The notes below the pieces were generated by a model. It ran no database searches. It saw nothing but the letters and a program-made list of their open reading frames with translations, and had not been told where the DNA came from. From assembly GCA_035516255.1 (NCBI GenBank), contig DATJAL010000001.1, forward strand, positions 62,001 to 126,000: 64,000 nt of DNA, written 5' to 3'. Made by a program: the position numbers and the translations under genes. The number at the start of each line of letters is the position of its first letter. Positions within the stretch are counted from its first letter, which is position 1. Below, in pieces: positions 26,864 through 35,745 of the stretch. The DNA comes from Chitinivibrionales bacterium (GTDB taxonomy: Bacteria; Fibrobacterota; Chitinivibrionia; Chitinivibrionales; FEN-1185).

Positions 26864-29125
26864 TTACCCTTCCACCTGCGCGGGTTCCCCCGTTGCGCCG
26901 GGAACGGGGAATTCCGCCCTGCAATTCGGACACCGGTGATAAACGCCTTTACGCTTTGTGTCTTTATAAACAAGAATGCCGAAACCGCATTGCGGGCATT
27001 TCTGCGCAACGGGCCTGTCCCAGGTGGCGAAATTGCATTTTGGATAGTTGCTGCACCCGAAGAAAAGACGCTGCCGCTTCGTTTTCCGCTCGATGATCTG
27101 GCCGCCGCATCCCTCGCGCGGGCAGGTGACGCCGGTGGATATCGATTTGGTGTTTCTGCACTCGGGATAGCGCGAGCAGCCGAGAAACCGGTTCCCGTTG
27201 ATGTTGAGCACCACCATGGGAGAGCCGCACTTGTCGCATAGTTCGGAGGACTTGACCGGCGCCGGTTTCTCGAGCGGCTCGGTGTAACGGCACGCGGGAA
27301 ATCCCTGGCAGGCGAGAAAACGCCCGTTCCTGCTCCACTTAATGACAAGCGGGAATTTCTTGCATTCGGGGCAGGTGCGCCCGGTCACGGTCTGGTTGGC
27401 CGCCTTGAGGTCGCGGATGTTCGATTTGACGCCCTCGAGCCGCTTGGAAAACGGCCCGTAGAAGTCCTTGAGAACCGAAACCCACTCGGCCTCGCCAAGC
27501 TCTATTTTGTCAAGAGAATTCTCCATGGTCGCGGTGAAGCCGACGTCGAACACGTTTGAAAATTGCTTGACGAGAATGTCCTTCACCATGAACCCCACCT
27601 CGGTGGGCGCGAACCGCTTGTTTTCGACATTGACGTACTTCCGGCGCTTGAGCGTGTCGATGATCTGCGCGTAAGTGCTCGGCCTGCCGATGCCCTTGTC
27701 CTCGAGTTCCCGCACGAGCGTTGCCTCGGAATAGCGCGGCGACGGCTGTGTAAAATGCTGTTTATCAAGGAGCTTCAGGAGGCCTATCGTATCGTTTGCC
27801 TTCACCTCGGGAAGGTTATCGTTCACGTCCTCGCCGTTTTCCTGCGTTTCCTCGGCGCTTTCGTCGTACAGCGTGAGGAAACCGTCGAATTTCAGTATCG
27901 ACCCTGTCGCCCGGAACACGCACCCGCCGGCCGTGATATCGATCCTCGTTGAATCAAACAGAGCATTCTCCATCTGCGACGCAAGAAACCGCTTCCAAAC
28001 GAGGTCGTACAGCCGGTGCTGGTCCTTGCTTAAAAACTGCCTCATCTTATCAGGGGAAAAATCCATTGACACCTGCGATGGCCTGATGGCTTCGTGCGCA
28101 TCTTGGGCGTTCTTGTTTTTCGCATAGGTGCGCGGGCCCTCGGGCAGGTATTTGGCGCCGAACTGCGAACCGATAAGGGAACGCGCACTTACAATGGCTT
28201 CCTGGGCAATGCGGGTCGAATCGGTGCGCATGTAGGTGATGAGCCCCATACTGCCGAGCGAACCCAGTTCGAGACCTTCATACAATTGCTGCGCGATGAT
28301 CATGGTTTTTGTTGCCGAATAGTTGAGTTTTCGCGCCGCCTCCTGCTGGAGCGTGCTGGTAATGAATGGCGCATAGGGCTTTCTCATTTTTTCAACGCGT
28401 TGCACGTCGTTCACCACAAACGGCTTGTCCTGCACCCGATCCATGATTGTTTTTACGGAAGCCTCGTTGGGAAGAACGGGTTTTGCACCGTCGACGGCGG
28501 CGAGCTTCGCCCAGAACCCGGTGCCTGAATGTTCAAGTTGCGCGTGTAAAGACCAGAATTCTTCCTTTACGAATTTTTTTATTTCTTCTTCACGCTCACA
28601 GATGAGGCGCAGCGCCACCGACTGCACGCGCCCCGCCGAAAGGCCGCGGAACACCGTTCGCCACAGAATCGGCGACACCTGATATCCCACGATGCGGTCG
28701 AGTATCCGGCGCGCCTGCTGCGCGTTGACCTTGTTCATGTCTATTTCACCCGGCTTTTCAATGGCCGAAAGCACGGCGGGCTTTGTTATTTCGTTGAAGA
28801 GCACGCGCTTCACGTTCGCATTCGATTTTGCGATGTACTGTGCGACATGCCAGGCGATTGCCTCCCCTTCGCGGTCCGGGTCGGGCGCCAGATATACGAC
28901 GTCGGAGTGCGCCGCGTCGTCCTTGAGGGTTTTCAGGATGCGGTTCTTTCCCTTGGCAACGGTGTATTTGGGCTTGAAATCGTTCGCTATATCAACGCCG
29001 AATTCCTTTCCCGGCAGGTCGATGATATGACCCATGGTCGCCCGAACGGAATAATTCTTGCCGAGGTACTTGGAAATGGTTTTGCATTTTGCAGGAGACT
29101 CAACAATAACCAGATGCTTGGGCAT
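26864..29125 (-). CDS. topA: DNA topoisomerase I
   Basis: TopA relaxes negative supercoils through a transient 5'-phosphotyrosine. The toprim domain is seen in LVIVESPAKCKTISKYLG and APDPDREGEAIAWH, and the active-site tyrosine in GLITYMRTDSTRIA. Three or four C-terminal zinc-ribbon repeats follow (CPECKKFPLVIKW, CDKCGSPMVVL, CPREGCGGQIIERKTK, CPQCGFGILVYKDTK), of which the cysteine spacing varies. The length of 753 residues is normal. AAAGGA precedes the ATG. It follows purH by 49 bp. Confidence 0.96.
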   Translation of the reverse strand: MPKHLVIVESPAKCKTISKYLGKNYSVRATMGHIIDLPGKEFGVDIANDFKPKYTVAKGKNRILKTLKDDAAHSDVVYLAPDPDREGEAIAWHVAQYIAKSNANVKRVLFNEITKPAVLSAIEKPGEIDMNKVNAQQARRILDRIVGYQVSPILWRTVFRGLSAGRVQSVALRLICEREEEIKKFVKEEFWSLHAQLEHSGTGFWAKLAAVDGAKPVLPNEASVKTIMDRVQDKPFVVNDVQRVEKMRKPYAPFITSTLQQEAARKLNYSATKTMIIAQQLYEGLELGSLGSMGLITYMRTDSTRIAQEAIVSARSLIGSQFGAKYLPEGPRTYAKNKNAQDAHEAIRPSQVSMDFSPDKMRQFLSKDQHRLYDLVWKRFLASQMENALFDSTRIDITAGGCVFRATGSILKFDGFLTLYDESAEETQENGEDVNDNLPEVKANDTIGLLKLLDKQHFTQPSPRYSEATLVRELEDKGIGRPSTYAQIIDTLKRRKYVNVENKRFAPTEVGFMVKDILVKQFSNVFDVGFTATMENSLDKIELGEAEWVSVLKDFYGPFSKRLEGVKSNIRDLKAANQTVTGRTCPECKKFPLVIKWSRNGRFLACQGFPACRYTEPLEKPAPVKSSELCDKCGSPMVVLNINGNRFLGCSRYPECRNTKSISTGVTCPREGCGGQIIERKTKRQRLFFGCSNYPKCNFATWDRPVAQKCPQCGFGILVYKDTKRKGVYHRCPNCRAEFPVPGATGEPAQVEG

Positions 29126-29174
29126 ACTTTAACGTGTTCCTTTATTTGTAAATGTTGCTGCCTATGTTCAATTA

Positions 29175-30782
29175 TCAATGTCTGAAATGCCTGGTTCCGG
29201 TGAACACCATCGCGATCCCGAACTTGTTGCACGCCTCAATCACTTCATTGTCCCGCTTGGAGCCGCCCGGCTCGACAATATAACGGATGCCGGCCTTGTT
29301 TGCCTCTTCGATGTTGTCGGGAAACGGAAAATAAGCGTCTGAGGCGAGCACCAGCTCAGAAAATTCCTTTGTGAAATCGCCCGCGATTGTCTTCTGCTCA
29401 GCGGCGAAATTCTCCCTTGCCTTGGTGATTGAAAGCTTTCTCAGCGAATCGACGCGGTTGGGCTGGCCAGCGCCCATGCCCACCACGCGGTATACGCCAA
29501 GACCGTATTCCTGCGCCAGCACGATGGCGTTTGACTTCGTGTGCTTGCATGCCTTCCACGCGAACTTGGCGAGCGGCGCCTTGCTTTCGGGGAACTGCGC
29601 CTTGGTCACCGTGTCCCATTTCTCGCATTCCACCACGTCGCGGTCCTGCTTCAGCATTGCGCCGATGACATGTTTATAGACAAACCGCTCCTCTTTTTTA
29701 TCATTGAGCTCCCCAACCTTGAGAATGCGGAGCTGTGAACTTTTATCTTTTAAATAGACAAGCGCTTCAGGAGAAAAATCAGGGGCTATAAGTATTTCCA
29801 CGAATCGTCCTGCAAGAACCTTTGCCGCGGCCAGATCCACGGGCTGAGAAACCGCAATGACGCTTCCGTACGCAGATATCGGATCACCCGACCATGCGGC
29901 CGAAAGCGCCTCCGCAAGTGTTTTTCCCGTAGCATAACCGCACGGATTGGTGTGTTTGATCACTGCTGCCGCGGGAACATCGGCAAGTTCCTTTACGGCC
30001 TCCAGAGCCGCGTCACCGTCAACGATGTTGTTATACGAAAGTTCCTTGCCGTGAAGCTGGACGGCGGTTGCCATGCTCGGCTCGGTGCATTCCCTTGACT
30101 TATAAAACACTGCTGATTGGTGCGGATTTTCGCCGTAGCGCAGTTCGGTGCCGTTCCTGAAATTAAGCCGCAGCACTTCCTCATTAAGGTATTTTCTCGA
30201 AAAGTAAACGTCGATTGCGGAATCGTAATCCGCGGTATGGCCAAAGGCCTTTACGGCAAGGAACTTCCGCAGGTCATGGGGAACGCCGCCGCCCTGTATC
30301 GCGCCGGCGACCGCGGCGTAGTCCGCGGGATCGACCACCACGGTCACATACGCGTGGTTTTTCGCGGCGCTGCGTATCATTGCCGGCCCGCCGATGTCGA
30401 TGTTCTCGATCGCCTCCTCCACGGTGACGCCGGGTTTTTCAATGGTCACCTTGAAGGGATACAGGTTCACCACGACAAGGTCAATGGGCACGATCCCGTT
30501 CTTTTTCATCTGTTCGAGGTGTCCGGGATTGTCGCGCACCGCCAGAAGGCCGCCATGGATCTTCGGGTGCAGGGTTTTCACCCTGCCGTCCATTATTTCC
30601 GGGAAACCCGTATGGGAATCAACGGTCTTCACCGGCACGTTGTTTTCGGAAAGGATCCGGGCGGTCCCGCCGGTTGACAGTATCTCCACGCCGTTTTGGG
30701 CAAGGGTGCGGGCAAGCTCCACGATCCCTGTTTTATCCGAAACACTGATGAGGGCCCTGGCGATCTTTAGCTTGTCCGTCAT
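29175..30782 (-). CDS. purH: bifunctional AICAR transformylase/IMP cyclohydrolase
   Basis: PurH carries out the last two steps of IMP synthesis. The N-terminal cyclohydrolase domain has ALISVSDKTGIVELA, STGGTARIL and PEIMDGRVKTLHPKIHGG, and the transformylase domain has the KHTNPCGYA motif and ends in the family's AMVFTGTRHFRH. The 535-residue length is typical. It lies first in a minus-strand run purH-topA-trmFO. Confidence 0.96.
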   Translation of the reverse strand: MTDKLKIARALISVSDKTGIVELARTLAQNGVEILSTGGTARILSENNVPVKTVDSHTGFPEIMDGRVKTLHPKIHGGLLAVRDNPGHLEQMKKNGIVPIDLVVVNLYPFKVTIEKPGVTVEEAIENIDIGGPAMIRSAAKNHAYVTVVVDPADYAAVAGAIQGGGVPHDLRKFLAVKAFGHTADYDSAIDVYFSRKYLNEEVLRLNFRNGTELRYGENPHQSAVFYKSRECTEPSMATAVQLHGKELSYNNIVDGDAALEAVKELADVPAAAVIKHTNPCGYATGKTLAEALSAAWSGDPISAYGSVIAVSQPVDLAAAKVLAGRFVEILIAPDFSPEALVYLKDKSSQLRILKVGELNDKKEERFVYKHVIGAMLKQDRDVVECEKWDTVTKAQFPESKAPLAKFAWKACKHTKSNAIVLAQEYGLGVYRVVGMGAGQPNRVDSLRKLSITKARENFAAEQKTIAGDFTKEFSELVLASDAYFPFPDNIEEANKAGIRYIVEPGGSKRDNEVIEACNKFGIAMVFTGTRHFRH

Positions 30783-31036
30783 ACACCTGCTCCCGGAAAT
30801 GAACGGTTTTTAATTGAAAGACCATAGAAAATGGTTGATTCTACTGGAAAATGCAAAATTGTTTGAAAAACAAAAAAATCATCATATTTATATTCTGGCA
30901 AATTTAATAAGGAAAATGATTCAAAATTTCCATATTATAAGGAAAGAAATTATCTTGACATGGCAAGATTGAGGGAAAGAATTGCTCCCGGATTGCGTAT
31001 CACCATAAGAGCCTATTAATCCATCAGCATATTTTT

Positions 31037-31810
31037 CTATGGCAAGACAAGGCCTATCCTCTCCGGTCGAATTCCATTTTCAATCGAAAACGAAAAATAA
31101 ACCTGCCTTGCCTTGCCAAGCAATTCGGTGAGCGGTATGGGTCCATAATGACGCGAATCATCGGAGTGGCCGGCATTATCGCCAAGCGCGAATACATGTC
31201 CATGCGGAACAATAATTACATTTCCCTCGAGCTTGAGCGTGTCACCGGGCAATCCGCCTATCCTTTTTATGAATAATTTGCTCCTGTCGTCAGGATAGCG
31301 GAAGAGAATGACATCGCCTTTTTTCGGCGCATGATGCTTGTAATACGTTTTGTCCACAATCACATAATCCCCCGGAACCACCGCCGGCGTCATTGATGCG
31401 GTGACGATCCTGCAGAATTGCACGATGCCGTCCGACACGTACGAAAACGCTGCCGAGGAAATGAAAACCGAGCACAGCATCCACATTGCGGTGTAGAAAT
31501 ACCACCGGTTAAACCACTTCACCATGAACCCTTTTCCCCTGCGTGATGCCGCAAGCCACGCCTCAATGCTGAAAACGATGTAAATGGCCAGGCTGAGCAG
31601 CGCCACCATGCCTATACCGAGCATCAGAGACGCATTGGGAAACATCATCACGATCCGGAGTCCCGCGATTACGGTCATGAGGAACAGGCCGAAAAAGCAG
31701 AGCCCTTTTGTCAATTCTCCGTTGTACATCTGCCCCAGGCCCGGCAGAATGAGCCCGGCTACAAGCGCGCTAATTTTTTTCCTGTCCTTGATCTGCGCAG
31801 CCGAATCCAT
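31037..31810 (-). CDS. lepB: signal peptidase I with an extra N-terminal membrane module
   Basis: The ATG at 31810 has GGAGG just upstream. Residues about 12-125 form a multi-helix membrane region that begins GLILPGLGQMYNGELTKG, a motif typical of small TM2/DUF-type membrane proteins and not of LepB. The peptidase part follows: catalytic Ser139 (TASMTPAVVPGDYV) and Lys182 (KLFIKRIGGLPGD), then FALGDNAGHSDDSRHYGPI, the S26 signature. The peptidase core is about 120 residues, short but complete. It is last in an operon with an ECF sigma factor and a 71-residue membrane protein, and may serve special substrates and not bulk secretion. Confidence 0.85.
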   Translation of the reverse strand: MDSAAQIKDRKKISALVAGLILPGLGQMYNGELTKGLCFFGLFLMTVIAGLRIVMMFPNASLMLGIGMVALLSLAIYIVFSIEAWLAASRRGKGFMVKWFNRWYFYTAMWMLCSVFISSAAFSYVSDGIVQFCRIVTASMTPAVVPGDYVIVDKTYYKHHAPKKGDVILFRYPDDRSKLFIKRIGGLPGDTLKLEGNVIIVPHGHVFALGDNAGHSDDSRHYGPIPLTELLGKARQVYFSFSIENGIRPERIGLVLP

Positions 31811-31826
31811 GCAGCACCTCCGTTTA

Positions 31827-32042
31827 TTATCGTGACAGCACTGGAGCAAATACGGTGTAATATAATCGGATAAAATTGATAATCGCGATTCCGCAGCCGG
31901 CGAGAACCGCACCCGTCTGCAGAAAGGCCGCCGCAAGACCTTTGATTGATATTACGGAACGCCTTGCCTTGCGCGCCTCATAAGCGAGGACCGCTTCCAT
32001 CGTCCTTTCGACAAACCGGTCAGAAGGTACGAAATTATTCAT
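31827..32042 (-). CDS. 71-residue membrane protein, candidate anti-sigma partner
   Basis: The ATG overlaps the sigma-factor stop in an ATGA junction, so translation is coupled. Residues 1-32 are polar (RFVERTMEAVLAYEARKARRS) and residues about 34-65 are a hydrophobic helix or helical hairpin. Position suggests an anti-sigma factor, but the zinc anti-sigma signature (H-x3-C-x2-C) is absent and the cytoplasmic part is very short. It could instead be a truncated or minimal anti-sigma protein, or simply a small membrane protein. lepB follows after 16 bp. Confidence 0.55.
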   Translation of the reverse strand: MNNFVPSDRFVERTMEAVLAYEARKARRSVISIKGLAAAFLQTGAVLAGCGIAIINFIRLYYTVFAPVLSR

Positions 32043-32605
32043 AGCAAACCACCTCCGCCATGCGTATTTAAAATGGCTTTTAATTTCTCACGGGCCCTGA
32101 ACAGTCTTGTTTTTACCGTATTTCGCGGCAGTTTCCCTCTACTGGATATTTCATCTATACTCATTCCTTCAATACTGCTCAAAATTGTCGACCTGAACGG
32201 CTCATCCAACACGGCAAGCGCCGCTTCAAGCGACTTTCTTCGTTCCTTCTGTTCCAGCAGGATGCCGGGATTTCCTTCATGTCCCGTTATTGTTTCATCC
32301 TCAGGCAGAGATATTTCTTTTCGCTTTTTCATTTTCCTTATTTCAGAAATGCACCGGTTACGCGCAATCGTAAACAGCCACACTGAAAAAGGCACACCCC
32401 GCTTTTCATCAAAATTTCCAATTGACTGATACACGCTGAGAAAAACTTCCTGCCCGATGTCCTCAACAATTCCTTTTTCATGCACGGTATGGTAAATGAA
32501 ATTGAGCAAATTCCGGTGATACCGCTCCACTAAAACAGAGAAGGAGCCGGCATCTCCGTTTTTTACAAGCTTGATAATTTCGAGATCTTCCACGGTGCAA
32601 TCCAA
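32039..32605 (-). CDS. ECF-type RNA polymerase sigma factor
   Basis: A 188-residue sigma-70-family protein with region 2 (FSVLVERYHRNLLNFIYHTV...DIGQEVFLSVYQSIGNFDEKR and FSVWLFTIARNRCISEIRK) and region 4 (SIEGMSIDEISSRGKLPRNTVKTRLFRAREKLK). I use a TTG start at 32605 with a GAGG only three bases before it; a GTG four codons downstream is an alternative. The gene is the first of the sigma/membrane-protein/lepB operon. Confidence 0.9.
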   Translation of the reverse strand: MDCTVEDLEIIKLVKNGDAGSFSVLVERYHRNLLNFIYHTVHEKGIVEDIGQEVFLSVYQSIGNFDEKRGVPFSVWLFTIARNRCISEIRKMKKRKEISLPEDETITGHEGNPGILLEQKERRKSLEAALAVLDEPFRSTILSSIEGMSIDEISSRGKLPRNTVKTRLFRAREKLKAILNTHGGGGLL

Positions 32606-32805
32606 TGACCTCTTTTACCTGTTCGTTAACACCATAAAATACGCAATATGCCGGAAATGGTTCCCGTAAATAGTGTTTTTATCCGGCAAAAGCCCATTAA
32701 TTATTTTTTTTCCACGTCGTTTCAGGTTTGATGCCGCACTTATTTCATGTATTTTATTGCAATTACGGCAATTGATGATATTTTTTCTTCAAGGATGGTT
32801 GATGT

Positions 32806-34140
32806 ATGGTGGGATGTCATTTCGGACGCTTCTTTCAGGCAACCGTTGCGGGCGGCTCGTATCAGGAAGGGCTGACCGCCGTGGTGCAAGGCGTTCCGCC
32901 CGGACTTCTCCTTTCCGAAGAGGAAATCTACGCGGACCTTCTTCTGCGCAAGCCCGGCGCGGACGAGCTGTCGTCGCCGCGCAAGGAACCTGATCTGCCC
33001 ATCATCTTTACAGGCGTGAATCCCGCCGACACCATTGAGAACGCGGGAAACAAAAACCATACCAACGGAACGCCCGTTACCGTGCTCATTCCCAACCTCG
33101 ACCGGCATTTTGTCCATGTCAAGCAGTATCAGGACACCAACCGCACGCCGCGTCCGGGCCATGCGTCGTATGCCTCCTTCATCAAATACGGTCCGGACGA
33201 CGACGCGGTGGGCGCCGGCATTTTTTCCGGCCGTTACACCGCGACCATTGTTGCCGCGGGCAGCATCGCCAAAAAGGTGCTGGCGAAATGCGGCATAAAG
33301 ATATTCGCATATGTCAAAGAAGCCGCCGGCGTCCGCTGCCCCGATCTCGACATCGCGACCATCGATCGCCGCACGAACTCATACAAGAAAATGCGTCGCG
33401 ATTTCGACCCGTTTTACCAGGAGGTGTATCGCAAGCGGCGCATTACGCCCGACATGCGCTTTCTGGAAAAAGCCGCCGTGTTTGCCGAGATAGAAAACGA
33501 AATCGACGCGATACGCGAGCGCGGGCGCGTTGCCGAGCCGGGCGAGGTGCGCAAAACCTACGACGCACACCCGGTCATCAACTGTCCCGACCTCGATGCG
33601 GCGCAGGCCATGGTCGACGCCGTCAGCAAAATCACCGCAAATGGCGATTCAAGCGGCGGCGTGGTTGAAATCGTGGCGACCGGCCTGCCCGTGGGGCTCG
33701 GCGAGCCGGTGTTCGGCAAGCTCGACGCTGAGCTCGGGAAAATGCTCGGCATCGGCGCGGTCAAGGGCGTCGAGGTCGGCGCGGGGTTCGGCGTAAAGGA
33801 CATGACCGGCATCCAGAGCAACGACCAGATGCACTCGGAAAAAGGGAAGGTCGTTTTCGACACCAACCAGGCAGGCGGCGTCACGGGCGGCCTTGCCAAC
33901 GGCGCGCCGCTCGTGGTGCGGCTCGCGGTCAAGCCAACGCCCACGATCGCAAAGCAGCAGCACACCATCGACAAATATACCCTCGAGAACAAGGAGCTTG
34001 CCGCGATAACCAGGCGCGACCCGACCATTGTGGCCCGCGTGTGGCCGGTGGCGGAAAATTACACGGCGATGGTGTTGCTTGACAATTTGCTGATGCATTA
34101 CGGCTATCAGAAATTGCGGGAAATAATTGACAATAAATAG
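32806..34140 (+). CDS. chorismate-synthase-family protein with altered active site
   Basis: The fold is clear: SEEEIYADLLLRKPG, SPRKEPDLPIIFTGV, RPGHASYASFIKYG with His119, AAGSIAKKVL, VVEIVATGLPVGLGEPVFGKLDAELG, KGVEVGAGFG and VVRLAVKPTPTIAKQQ. AroC makes chorismate from EPSP using reduced FMN. However, the catalytic GESHG near the N-terminus has become GGSYQEG (residues 16-22), so the first invariant histidine is Tyr19 plus a two-residue insertion. GRSSARET has become GIFSGRYTAT, and GRHDP has become TRRDP. The 444 residues exceed the usual 360-400, with inserts around 70-85 and 185-230. It may be a diverged AroC or a relative with another substrate. ATG at 32806 has AAGGA upstream. Confidence 0.85.
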   Translation: MVGCHFGRFFQATVAGGSYQEGLTAVVQGVPPGLLLSEEEIYADLLLRKPGADELSSPRKEPDLPIIFTGVNPADTIENAGNKNHTNGTPVTVLIPNLDRHFVHVKQYQDTNRTPRPGHASYASFIKYGPDDDAVGAGIFSGRYTATIVAAGSIAKKVLAKCGIKIFAYVKEAAGVRCPDLDIATIDRRTNSYKKMRRDFDPFYQEVYRKRRITPDMRFLEKAAVFAEIENEIDAIRERGRVAEPGEVRKTYDAHPVINCPDLDAAQAMVDAVSKITANGDSSGGVVEIVATGLPVGLGEPVFGKLDAELGKMLGIGAVKGVEVGAGFGVKDMTGIQSNDQMHSEKGKVVFDTNQAGGVTGGLANGAPLVVRLAVKPTPTIAKQQHTIDKYTLENKELAAITRRDPTIVARVWPVAENYTAMVLLDNLLMHYGYQKLREIIDNK

Positions 34141-34217
34141 AGAAGAAATAATAATGATTGATTTGACACGTCCCACCAACCAAAGAATGCCTTTTTGATT
34201 CATACCGGGGTTTTTTA

Positions 34218-35723
34218 ATGAAATATCTTTTCTCGATGTATTCGATCCTGCTTATCACGCTTTCCGCCGGTGCTTTCGATATCAAAGTGCCCGTCCACTA
34301 CGACACGCTCCAAAACGGACTTAAAATCATCGTGGTCCCCGATTCCAACGTCGCGGTCGTCTCGTGCAGGCTCTATTATTTCGTGGGGTCCATGTACGAG
34401 CAGTTCAGCAGGTCGGGCCTGTCCCACATGTACGAGCACATGATGTTCAAGGGAACGCGGCGGCTGAATACAAAGAATTTTGCCAAGGAATCGGTGTGGC
34501 TTGCGAAAATAGATTCGGTCGATAAAATCATCTACGCCCTGAAGAACCGGGGAATACCCGATACCTCGGCCGAGCGGACGAGCTTGCGGAGGGAAATCGT
34601 CGGGTACATGGACAAAGAACGTGAATACGTCAAAAAAGATGAGATATGGGAATTATATATGGGCGCCGGCGGCACGCATCTGAACGCGTGGACCGCGGAT
34701 GACATGACCGGCTACATCGTAACGCTTCCCAAAAACAAGGTGGAACTGTTTTACTGGATAGAATCCGACCGCATGGCCAACCCCGTGTTCAGGGAATTCT
34801 ACAGCGAGCGCGAGGTGGTGCTCGAGGAACGGCGGATGCGCTATGAAAACCAGCCGGCCAACCGTTTTGATGAATATCTCAATGCTTTGTTCTATATGGC
34901 CCACCCGTACCGGCTTCCCACCATCGGCTGGAAATCGGACATCCAGAACTACACGATCCAGGATCTTGCCAACCACGTCAAACGGTTCTATACGCCCGAC
35001 AACGCTTTGATCGTGCTCGTCGGAAACATCGACCCGGGTAAGGCGGTTTCCGATATCAGGAGATATTTCGGCGGCATTCCGCGTGCCGCGGTGCCCAAAC
35101 AGGAAGTTGTCACCCGAGAACCGCAGCCCATCGGCGAAACGAGATTCACCGTGCGCGACGAGGCTGAACCGATGATCGACATCCTGTTTCACACCCCCGG
35201 CTACAGTAATGACGATCTCTATAAACTTGACATAGTGGAATCAATTTTCTCGGGCCGCAGCGGACGCCTCTACGACCGGCTGGTCAACCGCGAGGAGCTC
35301 TGCACCAATGCCGAGGCCAGCAATGCGTTCAGGCTCGACAACGGATACTTCGAGATCACGGCGACCCTTAAAAGAGGAGTCGATCCTTTAAAAGTTGAAC
35401 GCATTATCAGGGAGGAAGTGGGCACTTTGGTCAAAAAGCCCCCCTCGCCCCGCGAGATGGAAAGAATTAAAAACTCAATACGGATGAATTTTGTGTGGAA
35501 CCTCAAAAGTCTTGAAGGGCTGTCCGACCGGCTCGCATGGTTCCAGCGGTTGGGCTCATGGAAAGACCTTCTTACCTATCCCGACAAAATCGCGGCGGTA
35601 AAATCGGAAGATGTGCCTGCGATCGTTGAAAAATATTTTGATTTTGACAAGGCCACTATCGGGCTTCTGTTGGAGAAAAGCGACAACGATGCAAAGAAAC
35701 AAAAAGACAAAGCGACAAAGTAA
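34218..35723 (+). CDS. M16-family zinc peptidase, active subunit
   Basis: A signal peptide (first 20 residues) precedes a 501-residue M16 (insulinase/MPP-like) protein. The inverted zinc motif HMYEH is at residues 70-74 (H70, E73, H74), and the distal glutamate is in EREVVLEERR (about 199-204). Family members are periplasmic or exported proteases of small unfolded peptides. The C-terminal domain has VNREELCTNAEA where a partner subunit would normally contribute substrate-binding R and Y. The next gene encodes an M16 protein without the zinc motif, so the two probably form an obligate heterodimer. An expected ribosome site is weak. Confidence 0.9.
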   Translation: MKYLFSMYSILLITLSAGAFDIKVPVHYDTLQNGLKIIVVPDSNVAVVSCRLYYFVGSMYEQFSRSGLSHMYEHMMFKGTRRLNTKNFAKESVWLAKIDSVDKIIYALKNRGIPDTSAERTSLRREIVGYMDKEREYVKKDEIWELYMGAGGTHLNAWTADDMTGYIVTLPKNKVELFYWIESDRMANPVFREFYSEREVVLEERRMRYENQPANRFDEYLNALFYMAHPYRLPTIGWKSDIQNYTIQDLANHVKRFYTPDNALIVLVGNIDPGKAVSDIRRYFGGIPRAAVPKQEVVTREPQPIGETRFTVRDEAEPMIDILFHTPGYSNDDLYKLDIVESIFSGRSGRLYDRLVNREELCTNAEASNAFRLDNGYFEITATLKRGVDPLKVERIIREEVGTLVKKPPSPREMERIKNSIRMNFVWNLKSLEGLSDRLAWFQRLGSWKDLLTYPDKIAAVKSEDVPAIVEKYFDFDKATIGLLLEKSDNDAKKQKDKATK

Positions 35724-35745
35724 AAAGAGAGAAACCGTAAACAGT

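Noticed and set aside
26685-26933. N-terminal extension of trmFO by 83 codons
   Set aside because: It is the palindromic repeat read as protein and would overlap topA; AAGGA and the FAD motif fix the start at 26684.
30953-30983. TTGACA-like promoter in the purH upstream spacer
   Set aside because: It points in the plus direction with no gene to serve and has a poor -10 match.
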